Of a stretch of DNA of 64,000 nt, positions 43,540 to 51,281 are shown one piece after another. This DNA comes from JANLYC01 sp963815445 (lineage in GTDB: Bacteria; Actinomycetota; Actinomycetes; Propionibacteriales; Nocardioidaceae). A program made the position numbers and the translations under genes. Each line of letters starts with the position of its first letter. The first letter of the stretch is position 1. The stretch covers positions 62,001 to 126,000 of the forward strand of contig CAWFGV010000006.1 of NCBI GenBank assembly GCA_963815445.1, read 5' to 3'. The notes beneath the pieces are model-generated. The model searched no databases and was not told the origin of the DNA. It saw only the letters and a list, made by a program, of their open reading frames with translations.

Positions 43540-44139
43540 TCAGCGCTGCTTCGGCCGCAGGCCCCGACGCATCACGACCCGCGTGGGGGAGCGACGGACG
43601 ACCTCGCGGAACCCGCCGCGCTCGTAGAGGCTGCGCGAACCGAAGAACATGAAGTCGGCATGGCTGCGCTCGGGCTTGTCGACCGGGTAGGCCTCGAGCA
43701 TCCGGACACCTTCGTCGCGGGCGTAGTCGATGGCGCCGGCCAGCAGCCGGTGCTGCAGACCCTGTCCCCGGTGCGACTTGGCGACATACGTGCACACGAT
43801 CGACCAGACCTCGGTGTCGTCGACCGGCTTCATGATCGGGGACCGTCGTAGCTTGAGGTAGTCCTCGCGCGGCCCCAGGCTGATCCATCCGACGGGTCCA
43901 CCGTCGAGGTAGCCGACCAGGCCGGGCACCGTGCCGCCGTCGACGAGGTCGCAGAGCTGCTGCTTGTGGTCGACACCTGCCGCCCCCGACACCGAGACCG
44001 TGCCGGTCACCCGGTAGTACATGCACCAGCAGCCACGCACGATCGAGCCGCCGGGCATCGCGAACAGCTCCTCGAGATCGGCCCAGGTGGCGGGCGTCAG
44101 CGGACGGGTCTCGAAGCGCGGTGTCGTGCGAGCCGGCAT
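43540..44139 (-). CDS. GNAT-family N-acetyltransferase
   Basis: 199-residue GNAT protein: VCTYVAKSHRGQGLQHRLLAGAIDYA includes the acetyl-CoA loop (HRGQGL), followed by the ADFMFFGSRSLYERGGF segment. The early MPGGSIVRGCWCMYYR motif is seen in a subgroup of actinobacterial acetyltransferases of unknown substrate. Transcribed toward the terminator. Confidence 0.87.
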   Translation of the reverse strand: MPARTTPRFETRPLTPATWADLEELFAMPGGSIVRGCWCMYYRVTGTVSVSGAAGVDHKQQLCDLVDGGTVPGLVGYLDGGPVGWISLGPREDYLKLRRSPIMKPVDDTEVWSIVCTYVAKSHRGQGLQHRLLAGAIDYARDEGVRMLEAYPVDKPERSHADFMFFGSRSLYERGGFREVVRRSPTRVVMRRGLRPKQR

Positions 44140-44196
44140 GTCGCCAGTGAAGCACCACGCTCGGACAGCCGCGAGTCGGCGTGAGGAGCGGTGCCG

Positions 44197-44604
44197 TCAG
44201 GGCGCGAGCCGGGCGAGGTCCTCACGGCATCGGGTCTCCACCTGCTCGAGCTCGACGAGGGTCTCCTCGATGTCGCGGCGGCGCTGGTCGAGCTCGGCAC
44301 GGCGTACGTCGATCTGGTCGAGGAGGTACTGCAGCTGGCCGGCCTCGCCAGGCTGCTCGTCGTACATGTTGACGATGACTGCGATCTCGTCGAGAGAGAA
44401 GCCGAGCCGCCGGCCGCGCAGGATCAGGGCGACGCGGATCCGGTCGCGGTTGCGGAAGACGCGCGTCGTGCCCCGGCGCTCGGGGGAGAGCAGTCCGATG
44501 TCCTCGTAGTGGCGCAGGGTGCGGAGCGTGACGCCGTACTCCTCGGCGAGCGCACTGATGGTCCAGGTCGTGTCGGTGTCTGCTGGATTTCCGGGTTCGA
44601 CCAT
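44197..44604 (-). CDS. MerR-family regulator, LiuR-like
   Basis: 135-residue protein with an N-terminal MerR helix-turn-helix (WTISALAEEYGVTLRTLRHYEDIGLLSPERRG, residues about 12-43) and a C-terminal coiled coil (QLQYLLDQIDVRRAELDQRRRDIEETL). No effector cysteines. ATG 44604 has AAGGGA 8 nt upstream. It is divergent from an acyl-CoA dehydrogenase gene across a region with two palindromes, the arrangement of LiuR-type regulators of branched-chain acid catabolism. Confidence 0.9.
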   Translation of the reverse strand: MVEPGNPADTDTTWTISALAEEYGVTLRTLRHYEDIGLLSPERRGTTRVFRNRDRIRVALILRGRRLGFSLDEIAVIVNMYDEQPGEAGQLQYLLDQIDVRRAELDQRRRDIEETLVELEQVETRCREDLARLAP

Positions 44605-44620
44605 CGCGACGTCCCTTGAC

Positions 44621-44635
44621 CTTCCGTTACGGAAG
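44621..44635. promoter_or_regulatory. 15-bp palindrome near MerR gene start
   Basis: CTTCCGT-T-ACGGAAG, perfect 7-bp arms, 17 bp before the MerR gene. Possibly a second operator for autoregulation. Confidence 0.45.
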
Positions 44636-44644
44636 CGACCTATC

Positions 44645-44660
44645 CTTACGTTGACGTAAG
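44645..44660. promoter_or_regulatory. LiuR-type operator
   Basis: CTTACGTTGACGTAAG, perfect 7-bp arms around TG. It resembles the TTACG-N4-CGTAA pattern bound by LiuR-type MerR proteins. It lies 31 bp before the acyl-CoA dehydrogenase start and 41 bp before the MerR start. Confidence 0.6.
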
Positions 44661-44690
44661 AGTAAGGCACTGCCCAGAGGAGTGGCCACC

Positions 44691-45866
44691 GTGACATCGT
44701 TCGAACTGACCCCCGAGCACGAAACGTTCCGGCGCAGTGTGCGCGAGTTCGCGGAGGCCGAGATCGGTCCGCGGGCGGCGCAGTGGGACAAGGACCACTA
44801 CTTCCCCGTCGACACGGTGCACCAGATGGGCAAGCTCGGTCTGTTCGGCCTCACCGCGCCGGAGGAGTTCGGCGGCGCCGGTGAGGACGGCGACTTCACC
44901 AGCCTCTGCGTCGCGATCGAGGAGATCGGCCGCGTCGACCAGTCGATGGGAATCACCCTCGAAGCCGCGGTCGGCCTCGGCATCAACCCGATCCTGACGT
45001 TCGGCACCGACGAGCAGAAGAACACCTGGTTGCCCGACCTCGTGGCCGGCACGACGCTCGCCGGCTTCGGCCTCACCGAGCCCGGCGCAGGCTCCGACGC
45101 GGGCGCCACCAAGACCAAGGCCGAGCTCGTCGACGGCGAGTGGGTCGTCAACGGCAGCAAGCAGTTCATCACCAACTCCGGCTCCGACATCACCTCGCTG
45201 GTCACGGTCACAGCCCGCACCGGCACCCGCGACGACGGCAAGCCGGAGATCTCCACGATCATCGTGCCGACGGACACGCCCGGCTTCACCGCCGAGAAGG
45301 CGTACGACAAGCTCGGCTGGCACGCCAGCGACACTCACCCGTTGAGCTTCGACAGCTGCCGCGTCCCTGAGGCCAACCTGCTCGGCGAGCGAGGCAAGGG
45401 TTTCCACCAGTTCCTGGCCACCCTCGACGACGGCCGGGTCGCCATTGCCGCGCTGGCGGTCGGCTGCATCCAGGCGTGCCTCGACATGTCCGTGCAGTAC
45501 GCCGGGGAGCGCACCACGTTCGAGGTGCCGATCGGCCGCAAGCAGGGCGTGGCCTTCCAGATCGCCGATGTCAAGGTCATGGCCGAGGCAGCGCGCGGGC
45601 TCACCTACAAGGCGGCCGCGCTCAAGGACGCCGGACGGCCGCGCAAGGAGTTCAAGGAGGCGGCGGCGATCGCGAAGCTGTACTCCACCGAAGCCGCCGT
45701 CACCGCCACGCGCATCGCGACCCAGGTGTTCGGTGGCTACGGCTTCATGGAGGAGTACCCGGTCGCTCGCTTCTACCGGGACGCGAAGGTGCTCGAGATC
45801 GGCGAAGGCACCTCGGAGGTGCAGCGGATGCTCATCGCCCGCGGCCTCGGCCTCCCCGTCGAATAG
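44691..45866 (+). CDS. fadE25: Acyl-CoA dehydrogenase
   Basis: 391-residue FAD enzyme introducing a trans-2,3 double bond into acyl-CoA. FGLTEPGAGSDAG and WVVNGSKQFITNSG are the flavin and substrate segments, and the catalytic Glu region is EIGEGTSEVQRMLIARGL. Gene neighbours match the mycobacterial fadE25 region. GTG 44691 was preferred over GTG 44682 because AGAGGAG (44676-44682) is 8 nt upstream. A LiuR-type operator and divergent MerR gene suggest induction during branched-chain amino-acid or fatty-acid use. Confidence 0.93.
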   Translation: MTSFELTPEHETFRRSVREFAEAEIGPRAAQWDKDHYFPVDTVHQMGKLGLFGLTAPEEFGGAGEDGDFTSLCVAIEEIGRVDQSMGITLEAAVGLGINPILTFGTDEQKNTWLPDLVAGTTLAGFGLTEPGAGSDAGATKTKAELVDGEWVVNGSKQFITNSGSDITSLVTVTARTGTRDDGKPEISTIIVPTDTPGFTAEKAYDKLGWHASDTHPLSFDSCRVPEANLLGERGKGFHQFLATLDDGRVAIAALAVGCIQACLDMSVQYAGERTTFEVPIGRKQGVAFQIADVKVMAEAARGLTYKAAALKDAGRPRKEFKEAAAIAKLYSTEAAVTATRIATQVFGGYGFMEEYPVARFYRDAKVLEIGEGTSEVQRMLIARGLGLPVE

Positions 45867-45920
45867 CCGAGTTGTCAGAAGTACAGGCGGTCATAGCCGC
45901 CGCTACTTCTGACAGCTCGG
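45867..45920. repeat. Dispersed palindromic element, copy 2
   Basis: CCGAGTTGTCAGAAGTA (45867-45883) pairs with TACTTCTGACAGCTCGG (45904-45920) with one G-T pair; GGCGG and CCGCC in the loop add an inner stem. It begins directly after the fadE25 stop (45864-45866) and ends directly before the maf stop (45921-45923). Same element as at 12991-13049. Confidence 0.9.
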
Positions 45921-46532
45921 TCAGGGGCCGGGCCAGAGGGAGGTCCACTCGACGTCGAGGTCACGCAGCATGGTGCGGAGCAGCGGGAGTGAGATTCCCA
46001 CGACGTTGTGCGGGTCGCCTTCGATCTCGGTGACGAACGCGCCTCCGAGACCGTCGATCGTGAAGGCTCCCGCGACCTGCAGCGGCTCGCCCGTCGCGAC
46101 GTAGGCGTCGATCTCCTCGTCACTCAGCTCGGCGAACCGGACCCGGGTCGTCGCGCTGGCCGACGTACAACGTCCGGTCCGGGTGTCGACCACGCAGTGT
46201 CCCGTGACAAGGTGGCCCCATCGGCCACGCATCGACCGCCAGCGCCGGGTGGCCTCGGCGGCGTCCTGCGGCTTGCCCAGCGCCGCACCGTCCAGATCGA
46301 GGACCGAGTCACACCCGACGACGACCGCCCCGTGCGTGATCGACAACGAGGCCACCGACTCGGCTTTGACGGTCGCGAGCAGCTGGGCCAGGTCCGCGGG
46401 GGTCTTGGCGGAGTACGCCGTCTCGTCGACGTCTGACACCACCACCTCCGGGCAGATGCCGGCCGCGCGGAGCGTGGCTCGGCGCGCGGGCGACGCCGAC
46501 GCCAGCACCAGCCGAACCTGCGCCGTGCTCAC
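45921..46532 (-). CDS. maf: Maf-like nucleotide pyrophosphatase
   Basis: 203-residue Maf/Ham1-related protein: LVLASASPARRATLRAAGI at the start, VVGCDSVLDLDGAALGKP in the middle and GGAFVTEIEGDPHNVVGISLPLL near the end. Members hydrolyse non-canonical or canonical nucleotides and are linked to septum control. GTG 46532 chosen; it lies 10 bp after the DUF885 gene. In M. tuberculosis maf also lies beside accE5-accD5. Confidence 0.92.
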   Translation of the reverse strand: MSTAQVRLVLASASPARRATLRAAGICPEVVVSDVDETAYSAKTPADLAQLLATVKAESVASLSITHGAVVVGCDSVLDLDGAALGKPQDAAEATRRWRSMRGRWGHLVTGHCVVDTRTGRCTSASATTRVRFAELSDEEIDAYVATGEPLQVAGAFTIDGLGGAFVTEIEGDPHNVVGISLPLLRTMLRDLDVEWTSLWPGP

Positions 46533-46542
46533 CGCGACCAGC

Positions 46543-48234
46543 TCACAGTCGCGCCAGCAGGCTACGCATCGGGTCGAGCCCGAGAGACCCCAGGTCGAGT
46601 GCCTGCCGATGAAACTCGCGCAGGTCGAAGTCGGAGCCCTTGCGTCGACGGGCCTCGTCGCGTGCCTGCAGCCAGACACGTTCGCCGACCTTGTACGACG
46701 GTGCCTGGCCCGGCCACCCCAGGTAGCGATTGACCTCGAACGCGATGATCGCCTCGTCCATCCGGCAGTGCTGCCGGAGGAAGTCCATGCACAGGTCGGC
46801 CGTCCAGGCCTCGCCCGGGTGGAACCCGAACGGGTTGTCGCGGGGGATGCGCAGCTCGGCGTGCACGCCGATGTCGATGATCACCCGGGCCGCGCGCATG
46901 CCCTGCGCGTCGAGCATCCCGAGCTTGTCACCCGGGTCGTCGAGGTAGCCGAGGTCGTCCATCAGCCGCTCGGCGTACAGCGCCCAGCCCTCGCCGTGTC
47001 CGGACACCCAGCACATGGTCCGCTGCCAACGGTTGAGCACCTCGCTGCGGTACGCCGTCTGGGCGACCTGCAGATGGTGCCCGGGAGCGCCTTCGTGGAA
47101 GACGGTGGTGACCTCGCGCCAGGTGGAGAACCTCGTCTGGTCGTCCGGCACGGCCCACCACATGCGACCGGGTCTCTCGAAGTCCTCGCTGGGGCCGGTG
47201 TAGTAGATACCGCCGTCGTTCGTCGGTGCGAGGCAGCACTCGATTCGCCGCACGGGTGCCGGGATGTCGAAATGGGTGTCTGCCAGCTCGGCGATCGTCT
47301 GGTCGGCAAGCTGCTGCATCCACTCGCGGAAGCGCTCCTTCCCGTCGATCGAACGGGCCGGATCAGCGTCCAGGATCTCCACGGCTTCGTCGACGCTAGC
47401 TCCGGGCTTGATCTGCTGCGCGGCCCGACCCATCTCGTCATCGATCCGCTTGAGCTCGTCCCATGCCCAGGCGTAGGTCTCGTCGAGGTCGATGGTTGCG
47501 CCGAGGAACAGGCGCGACTCGGGGACGTAGGCGTCCCGGCCCACGGCGTCCTTGTCGCGTCCGCGAGGGAGCAGGTCGTCGACCAGGAAACGCTCGAACG
47601 CCGCGAAGGCAGCGCTGCTCGCCGCGGCGTGCTCGTCGAGGCGTGCCCGGAGGCCGGCAGGCAGCCCGTCAGCCTGGGCCACGAAGTGCTCGAAGAAGCT
47701 GCCGGCCTGACCTTCCTGCCCGGTCCAGCTCCTGACCTGTCGGGCCAAGGCGTGGATCTGGCGCTTCGCCGAGACGTGTCCGGCATCGGCGGCCTGGGTC
47801 AGGGTGGCGCGGTAGTCGTCCACCGCGGCCGGGATCTTCGACAGTCGCGCGTCGACCGTGCTCCACGCATCCGGGCTGTCGACCGGCATGAGGTCGAAGA
47901 CGCTGCGCACCCGGTGCAGCTCGCTGGTGATGATGCTGACCTGAGACTGCGGCGTTCCGGCGTCGTACTGGGCGATCGCGACGTCCTGCCGTTCGAGGAA
48001 CGACTCCCTGGCCGCATCCTCGCGCTGGTCGGTCGGTTCGGTGGCGGCCATTCGGGCACGCGCCGCGATCGTCAGCTGCCGCCGCGCGTCGAAGCCGTCC
48101 GGCGAGATGTCGGTGAGCTGGTCGTCGTAGCCGTGGATTCCGAAGTAGGTCGCCGCGAGCGGGTCGAGCGCCGCGTAGTCCGTCACGTACTGGTCGGCCA
48201 CGGCATCGACAGGTCGGGCCTGGTCGGTGGTCAC
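46543..48234 (-). CDS. DUF885-family putative metallopeptidase
   Basis: 563-residue cytoplasmic protein. The C-terminal half has FHEGAPGHHLQ and SGHGEGWALYAERLM, the zinc-ligand pattern of the DUF885 group. Catalysis is predicted as peptide hydrolysis but substrate is unknown. No signal peptide. TAGGTT lies 6 nt before GTG 48234, so it is leaderless and likely leads maf. Confidence 0.9.
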   Translation of the reverse strand: MTTDQARPVDAVADQYVTDYAALDPLAATYFGIHGYDDQLTDISPDGFDARRQLTIAARARMAATEPTDQREDAARESFLERQDVAIAQYDAGTPQSQVSIITSELHRVRSVFDLMPVDSPDAWSTVDARLSKIPAAVDDYRATLTQAADAGHVSAKRQIHALARQVRSWTGQEGQAGSFFEHFVAQADGLPAGLRARLDEHAAASSAAFAAFERFLVDDLLPRGRDKDAVGRDAYVPESRLFLGATIDLDETYAWAWDELKRIDDEMGRAAQQIKPGASVDEAVEILDADPARSIDGKERFREWMQQLADQTIAELADTHFDIPAPVRRIECCLAPTNDGGIYYTGPSEDFERPGRMWWAVPDDQTRFSTWREVTTVFHEGAPGHHLQVAQTAYRSEVLNRWQRTMCWVSGHGEGWALYAERLMDDLGYLDDPGDKLGMLDAQGMRAARVIIDIGVHAELRIPRDNPFGFHPGEAWTADLCMDFLRQHCRMDEAIIAFEVNRYLGWPGQAPSYKVGERVWLQARDEARRRKGSDFDLREFHRQALDLGSLGLDPMRSLLARL

Positions 48235-48240
48235 CCGATC

Positions 48241-48246
48241 AACCTA
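48241..48246 (-). promoter_or_regulatory. -10 element of leaderless DUF885 gene
   Basis: TAGGTT on the minus strand, 6 nt, then GTG 48234. Confidence 0.55.
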
Positions 48247-48297
48247 ACCGGCCACCGGATCATCGGGTTCGCGGGGCGGCCGGGACCGCGTGACCTC

Positions 48298-48531
48298 TCA
48301 GCGGGGCAGCGCCGCGGCGCGCCAGCCGTTCGAGCCAGGCCGCTGCGGTGCGCGCAGGCCGCGGCTGCGATCCGTCCAACCCGACGGGCGTACGACGCCG
48401 GAGGCAGGCCCTGCCGACGCGGCGCGGCGGGCGGCCAGCACGGTGACCAGCGCAGCGAGCTCCTCGTCGGTCGGGTTGCCCCGCTCGACCCGCAGCAGCA
48501 CGGGCTGGTCTGATGGGTGCTGATCAGGCAT
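48298..48531 (-). CDS. accE: Acyl-CoA carboxylase epsilon subunit
   Basis: 77-residue protein. The segment VLLRVERGNPTDEELAALVTVLAARRA followed by a Trp/Arg-rich tail is the pattern of AccE/PccE, a small actinobacterial subunit that binds the AccA3-AccD5 complex and raises its activity. It lies one gene from accD5, as in mycobacteria. ATG 48531 is preceded by TACGAT at 6 nt (leaderless). Confidence 0.88.
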   Translation of the reverse strand: MPDQHPSDQPVLLRVERGNPTDEELAALVTVLAARRAASAGPASGVVRPSGWTDRSRGLRAPQRPGSNGWRAAALPR

Positions 48532-48537
48532 GTCGCG

Positions 48538-48543
48538 ATCGTA
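48538..48543 (-). promoter_or_regulatory. -10 element of leaderless accE
   Basis: TACGAT on the minus strand, 6 nt, then ATG 48531. Confidence 0.55.
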
Positions 48544-48572
48544 GCGGCGGGAGGTGGCGTGACGTGGCAGGC

Positions 48573-48923
48573 ATGAGCCCGTCACCCGGTCCCGGCGACT
48601 CCCCTGATCGGCGTCAGCCGGAGCGGTTGTCCACGCCGTGGATTGTCCTCGCAACGGCGCTCGCCTGCTTCCCCGTCGCGATGCTCTTGGCCGGTCTCGC
48701 GACAGCTTCCGCCCGGTGGATCGTCGCGGCGGTACCAGCAGCGGTCTTTTTCGCGGCCGCGCTACGGGTGTCGTGGCTGCGCGCGCAGACCTTCGTCGAG
48801 CTCTTCGACGGATCGGACGAGTCGGTGGCCCGACATGACGCGGCCCGCGCCATCGTGTGGACCCTCGTCGCCCTGGCCAGCCTGACGGGCTGCGTGGTCG
48901 TGCTCAATCTGCCGTTCGGGTGA
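48573..48923 (+). CDS. Small membrane protein of unknown function
   Basis: 116-residue protein with hydrophobic segments near residues 22-43, 45-62 and 91-112 (WIVLATALACFPVAMLLAGL, WIVAAVPAAVFFAAAL, IVWTLVALASLTGCVVVLNL). No known motif. ATG 48573 was used; GTG 48564 with GGGAGG upstream is possible and would add three residues. It overlaps the convergent BKACE gene by 20 nt. Confidence 0.65.
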   Translation: MSPSPGPGDSPDRRQPERLSTPWIVLATALACFPVAMLLAGLATASARWIVAAVPAAVFFAAALRVSWLRAQTFVELFDGSDESVARHDAARAIVWTLVALASLTGCVVVLNLPFG

Positions 48924-49650
48924 GGTGAAGGCTGCGGGCCGCCGCGACGAGGGTGGCGTTGTCGGGGGCGGTCGAGCCATCCGGCAGCTCGAGGACGTCT
49001 TCGAGACCGATGCGGGTGTCCACACCGATCGTGAGTGCGTGATCGAGAGCCGGCCAGCAGCTGCTCCCCTCGCCGTGCAGGAGCAACGGGACGGCAGGGT
49101 GGGCGATGGTGCGGACCTGTTCTACGAGACGGTCCGCCTCCACGACGGTCGCCGCGGCGCTGAGGCCGTCGGGAAGCTCCAGCAGGATCCGACAGCACTG
49201 GTCGCGGTAGGGCGAACGCGCCCACGCATCGACGCCATCGCTGTGCCAAAGGCCGGCCTCGACGCCGACCCCCATGGCCAGCAGGGCGTGCGCGACCTCG
49301 TCGGCGCGGTCCTCGTGCCAGTTGACGGATGCGAAATCGGGCCGAGCCGGCTGTGTCGACCACTGCCGGATCCGCTGCAGCCGGTCGGCCGGATCGGGGC
49401 CGGCCCAGGCGCCCGTCGTGACACCGATCGGGACGTCTGCGACGTTCGACCTCACGGCCGCCAGAACCGTCGACATCTCCCCGCCCTCGAGAGTGTCCGC
49501 ACCTTCGCGGTCCTTTACATGCACATGGACGGCATCCGCTCCGGCCGCGACCACATGGGCGACATCGGCGGCGATCGCCGCCGGGGTCGTCGGTAACCCT
49601 GGATGCTCGACGGGACGTCGGCTCCCGTTGATGCAGGCCTCGAGGAACAT
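48904..49650 (-). CDS. BKACE-family (3-keto-5-aminohexanoate cleavage-like, DUF849) protein
   Basis: 248-residue protein. EACINGSRRP at the start, AVHVHVKD with the zinc-binding His-x-His, and late TRIGLEDVLELPDG fit the beta-keto acid cleavage enzymes, which join a beta-keto acid and acetyl-CoA to give acetoacetate and a new acyl-CoA. It is shorter than the usual 270-310 residues. ATG 49650 lies 5 bp after the accD5 stop, so it is co-transcribed with accD5. Substrate unknown. Confidence 0.83.
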   Translation of the reverse strand: MFLEACINGSRRPVEHPGLPTTPAAIAADVAHVVAAGADAVHVHVKDREGADTLEGGEMSTVLAAVRSNVADVPIGVTTGAWAGPDPADRLQRIRQWSTQPARPDFASVNWHEDRADEVAHALLAMGVGVEAGLWHSDGVDAWARSPYRDQCCRILLELPDGLSAAATVVEADRLVEQVRTIAHPAVPLLLHGEGSSCWPALDHALTIGVDTRIGLEDVLELPDGSTAPDNATLVAAARSLHLTRTAD

Positions 49651-49655
49651 CCGGA

Positions 49656-51257
49656 TCAGAGCGGGATGTTGCCGTGCTTCTTCGGCGGCAACGTCTCGCG
49701 CTTGTTGCGGAGCAGCCGAAGGGACCGCACGATCTCCGAGCGCGTCTCGTGGGGTGCGATCACGGCGTCGATGTATCCGCGCTCCGCGGCGAGGTAGGGG
49801 TTGGCCAGGGTGTCTTCGTACTCGGTGACGAGCTCGGCCCGGCGTTCCTCGGGATCGTCGGCGTCCTTCAGCTCCGCGCGGTAGAGGATGTTGACGGCGC
49901 CCTGAGCTCCCATCACGGCGATCTGCGCGGTCGGCCAGGCGACGTTCATGTCGGCGCCGAGGTGCTTTGAGCCCATCACGTCGTACGCACCTCCGTACGC
50001 CTTGCGCGTGATGACGGTGATGAGCGGCACGGTGGCTTCGGCGTAGGCGTAGATGAGCTTGGCTCCACGCCGGATGATGCCGTTCCACTCCTGGTCGGTG
50101 CCGGGAAGGAACCCCGGTACGTCGACGAACGTCAGCACGGGCACGTTGAAGGCGTCGCAGGTGCGTACGAAGCGAGCCGCCTTCTCGGACGCGTCGATGT
50201 CGAGCGTCCCGGCGAACTGCATCGGCTGGTTGGCGACGACCCCGACCGAGCGTCCCTCGACGCGCCCGTAGCCGACGATCATGTTGGGCGCGAACAACGC
50301 CTGCACCTCGAGGAACTCGCCGTCGTCGAGCACCGACTCGATCACGGTGTGCACGTCGTACGGCTGGTTGGGCGAGTCGGGGATCAGGACGTCGAGGGCT
50401 CGGTCCGCGTCGGTGACGGCGAGCTCCTCGTCGGTGTAGGCCGACTCGTCGTACACCGGGGGGTCCTCGAGGTTGTTCTGCGGCAGGTACGAGAGCAGCG
50501 CCTTGACGTAGTCGATCGCGTCGGACTCGTCGGATCCGAGGTAGTGCGCGTTGCCGCTCTTGGAGTTGTGCGTGTGGGCGCCTCCGAGCTCTTCCATCGA
50601 GACGTCCTCACCGGTGACGGTCTTGATCACGTCAGGTCCGGTGATGAACATGTGCGAGGTCTTGTCGACCATCACGGTGAAGTCGGTGACGGCAGGGGAG
50701 TACACCGCCCCGCCGGCGCACGGGCCCATGATCAGCGAGACCTGAGGGATGACTCCGGAGGCATGCACGTTCCGGCGGAAGATCTCGCCGTAGAGACCGA
50801 GCGACACCACGCCTTCCTGGATGCGGGCGCCGCCGGAGTCGTTGATGCCGACGACCGGGCAACCGGTCTTCATGGCAAGGTCCATGACCTTGACGATCTT
50901 CTCGCCGAACACCTGGCCGAGGCTGCCGCCGAAGACGGTGAAGTCCTGCGCGAACACGCACACCTGACGGCCGTCGATCGTGCCGTAACCGGTGACCACG
51001 CCGTCGCCGTACGGTCTGTTGAGCTCCATCCCGAAGTTCGTCGATCGGTGCCGGGCCAGCTCGTCGAGCTCGACGAAAGACCCCTCGTCCAGCAGCTGTT
51101 CGACCCGCTCGCGCGCCGTCAGCTTGCCCTTGGTGTGCTGCTTCTCGATCGCCCGCTCCGAGCCTGCGTGCACGGCGGCCTCGAGCCGCTCGCCGAGATC
51201 CGCGAGCTTGCCGGCGGTGGTGTGGATGTCGGCCTGAGGAGTGTCGGTGTCGCTCAC
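49656..51257 (-). CDS. accD5: Propionyl/acetyl-CoA carboxylase beta subunit (carboxyltransferase)
   Basis: 533-residue carboxyltransferase. Two crotonase-like domains: N-terminal (SGGARIQEGVVSLGLYGEIF, GPCAGGAVYSPA) and C-terminal (VDVPGFLPGTDQEW, RKAYGGAYDVMGSKH). With AccA3 and AccE it carboxylates acyl-CoAs, probably propionyl-CoA by family. GTG 51257 is preceded by TACGCT at 7 nt (leaderless). Promoter overlaps that of birA. Confidence 0.95.
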   Translation of the reverse strand: MSDTDTPQADIHTTAGKLADLGERLEAAVHAGSERAIEKQHTKGKLTARERVEQLLDEGSFVELDELARHRSTNFGMELNRPYGDGVVTGYGTIDGRQVCVFAQDFTVFGGSLGQVFGEKIVKVMDLAMKTGCPVVGINDSGGARIQEGVVSLGLYGEIFRRNVHASGVIPQVSLIMGPCAGGAVYSPAVTDFTVMVDKTSHMFITGPDVIKTVTGEDVSMEELGGAHTHNSKSGNAHYLGSDESDAIDYVKALLSYLPQNNLEDPPVYDESAYTDEELAVTDADRALDVLIPDSPNQPYDVHTVIESVLDDGEFLEVQALFAPNMIVGYGRVEGRSVGVVANQPMQFAGTLDIDASEKAARFVRTCDAFNVPVLTFVDVPGFLPGTDQEWNGIIRRGAKLIYAYAEATVPLITVITRKAYGGAYDVMGSKHLGADMNVAWPTAQIAVMGAQGAVNILYRAELKDADDPEERRAELVTEYEDTLANPYLAAERGYIDAVIAPHETRSEIVRSLRLLRNKRETLPPKKHGNIPL

Positions 51258-51264
51258 GCCCCGC

Positions 51265-51274
51265 AGCGTAGCGT
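51265..51274. promoter_or_regulatory. Overlapping divergent leaderless promoters of accD5 and birA
   Basis: Minus-strand -10 TACGCT (51265-51270), 7 nt before GTG 51257; plus-strand -10 TAGCGT (51269-51274), 7 nt before ATG 51282. The two hexamers share two base pairs, so the polymerase can occupy only one at a time. Confidence 0.6.
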
Positions 51275-51281
51275 GACGGGT

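Noticed and set aside
46183..48513. 776-codon open frame on the plus strand
   Set aside because: Complete shadow of maf and the DUF885 gene, both with family motifs on the minus strand.
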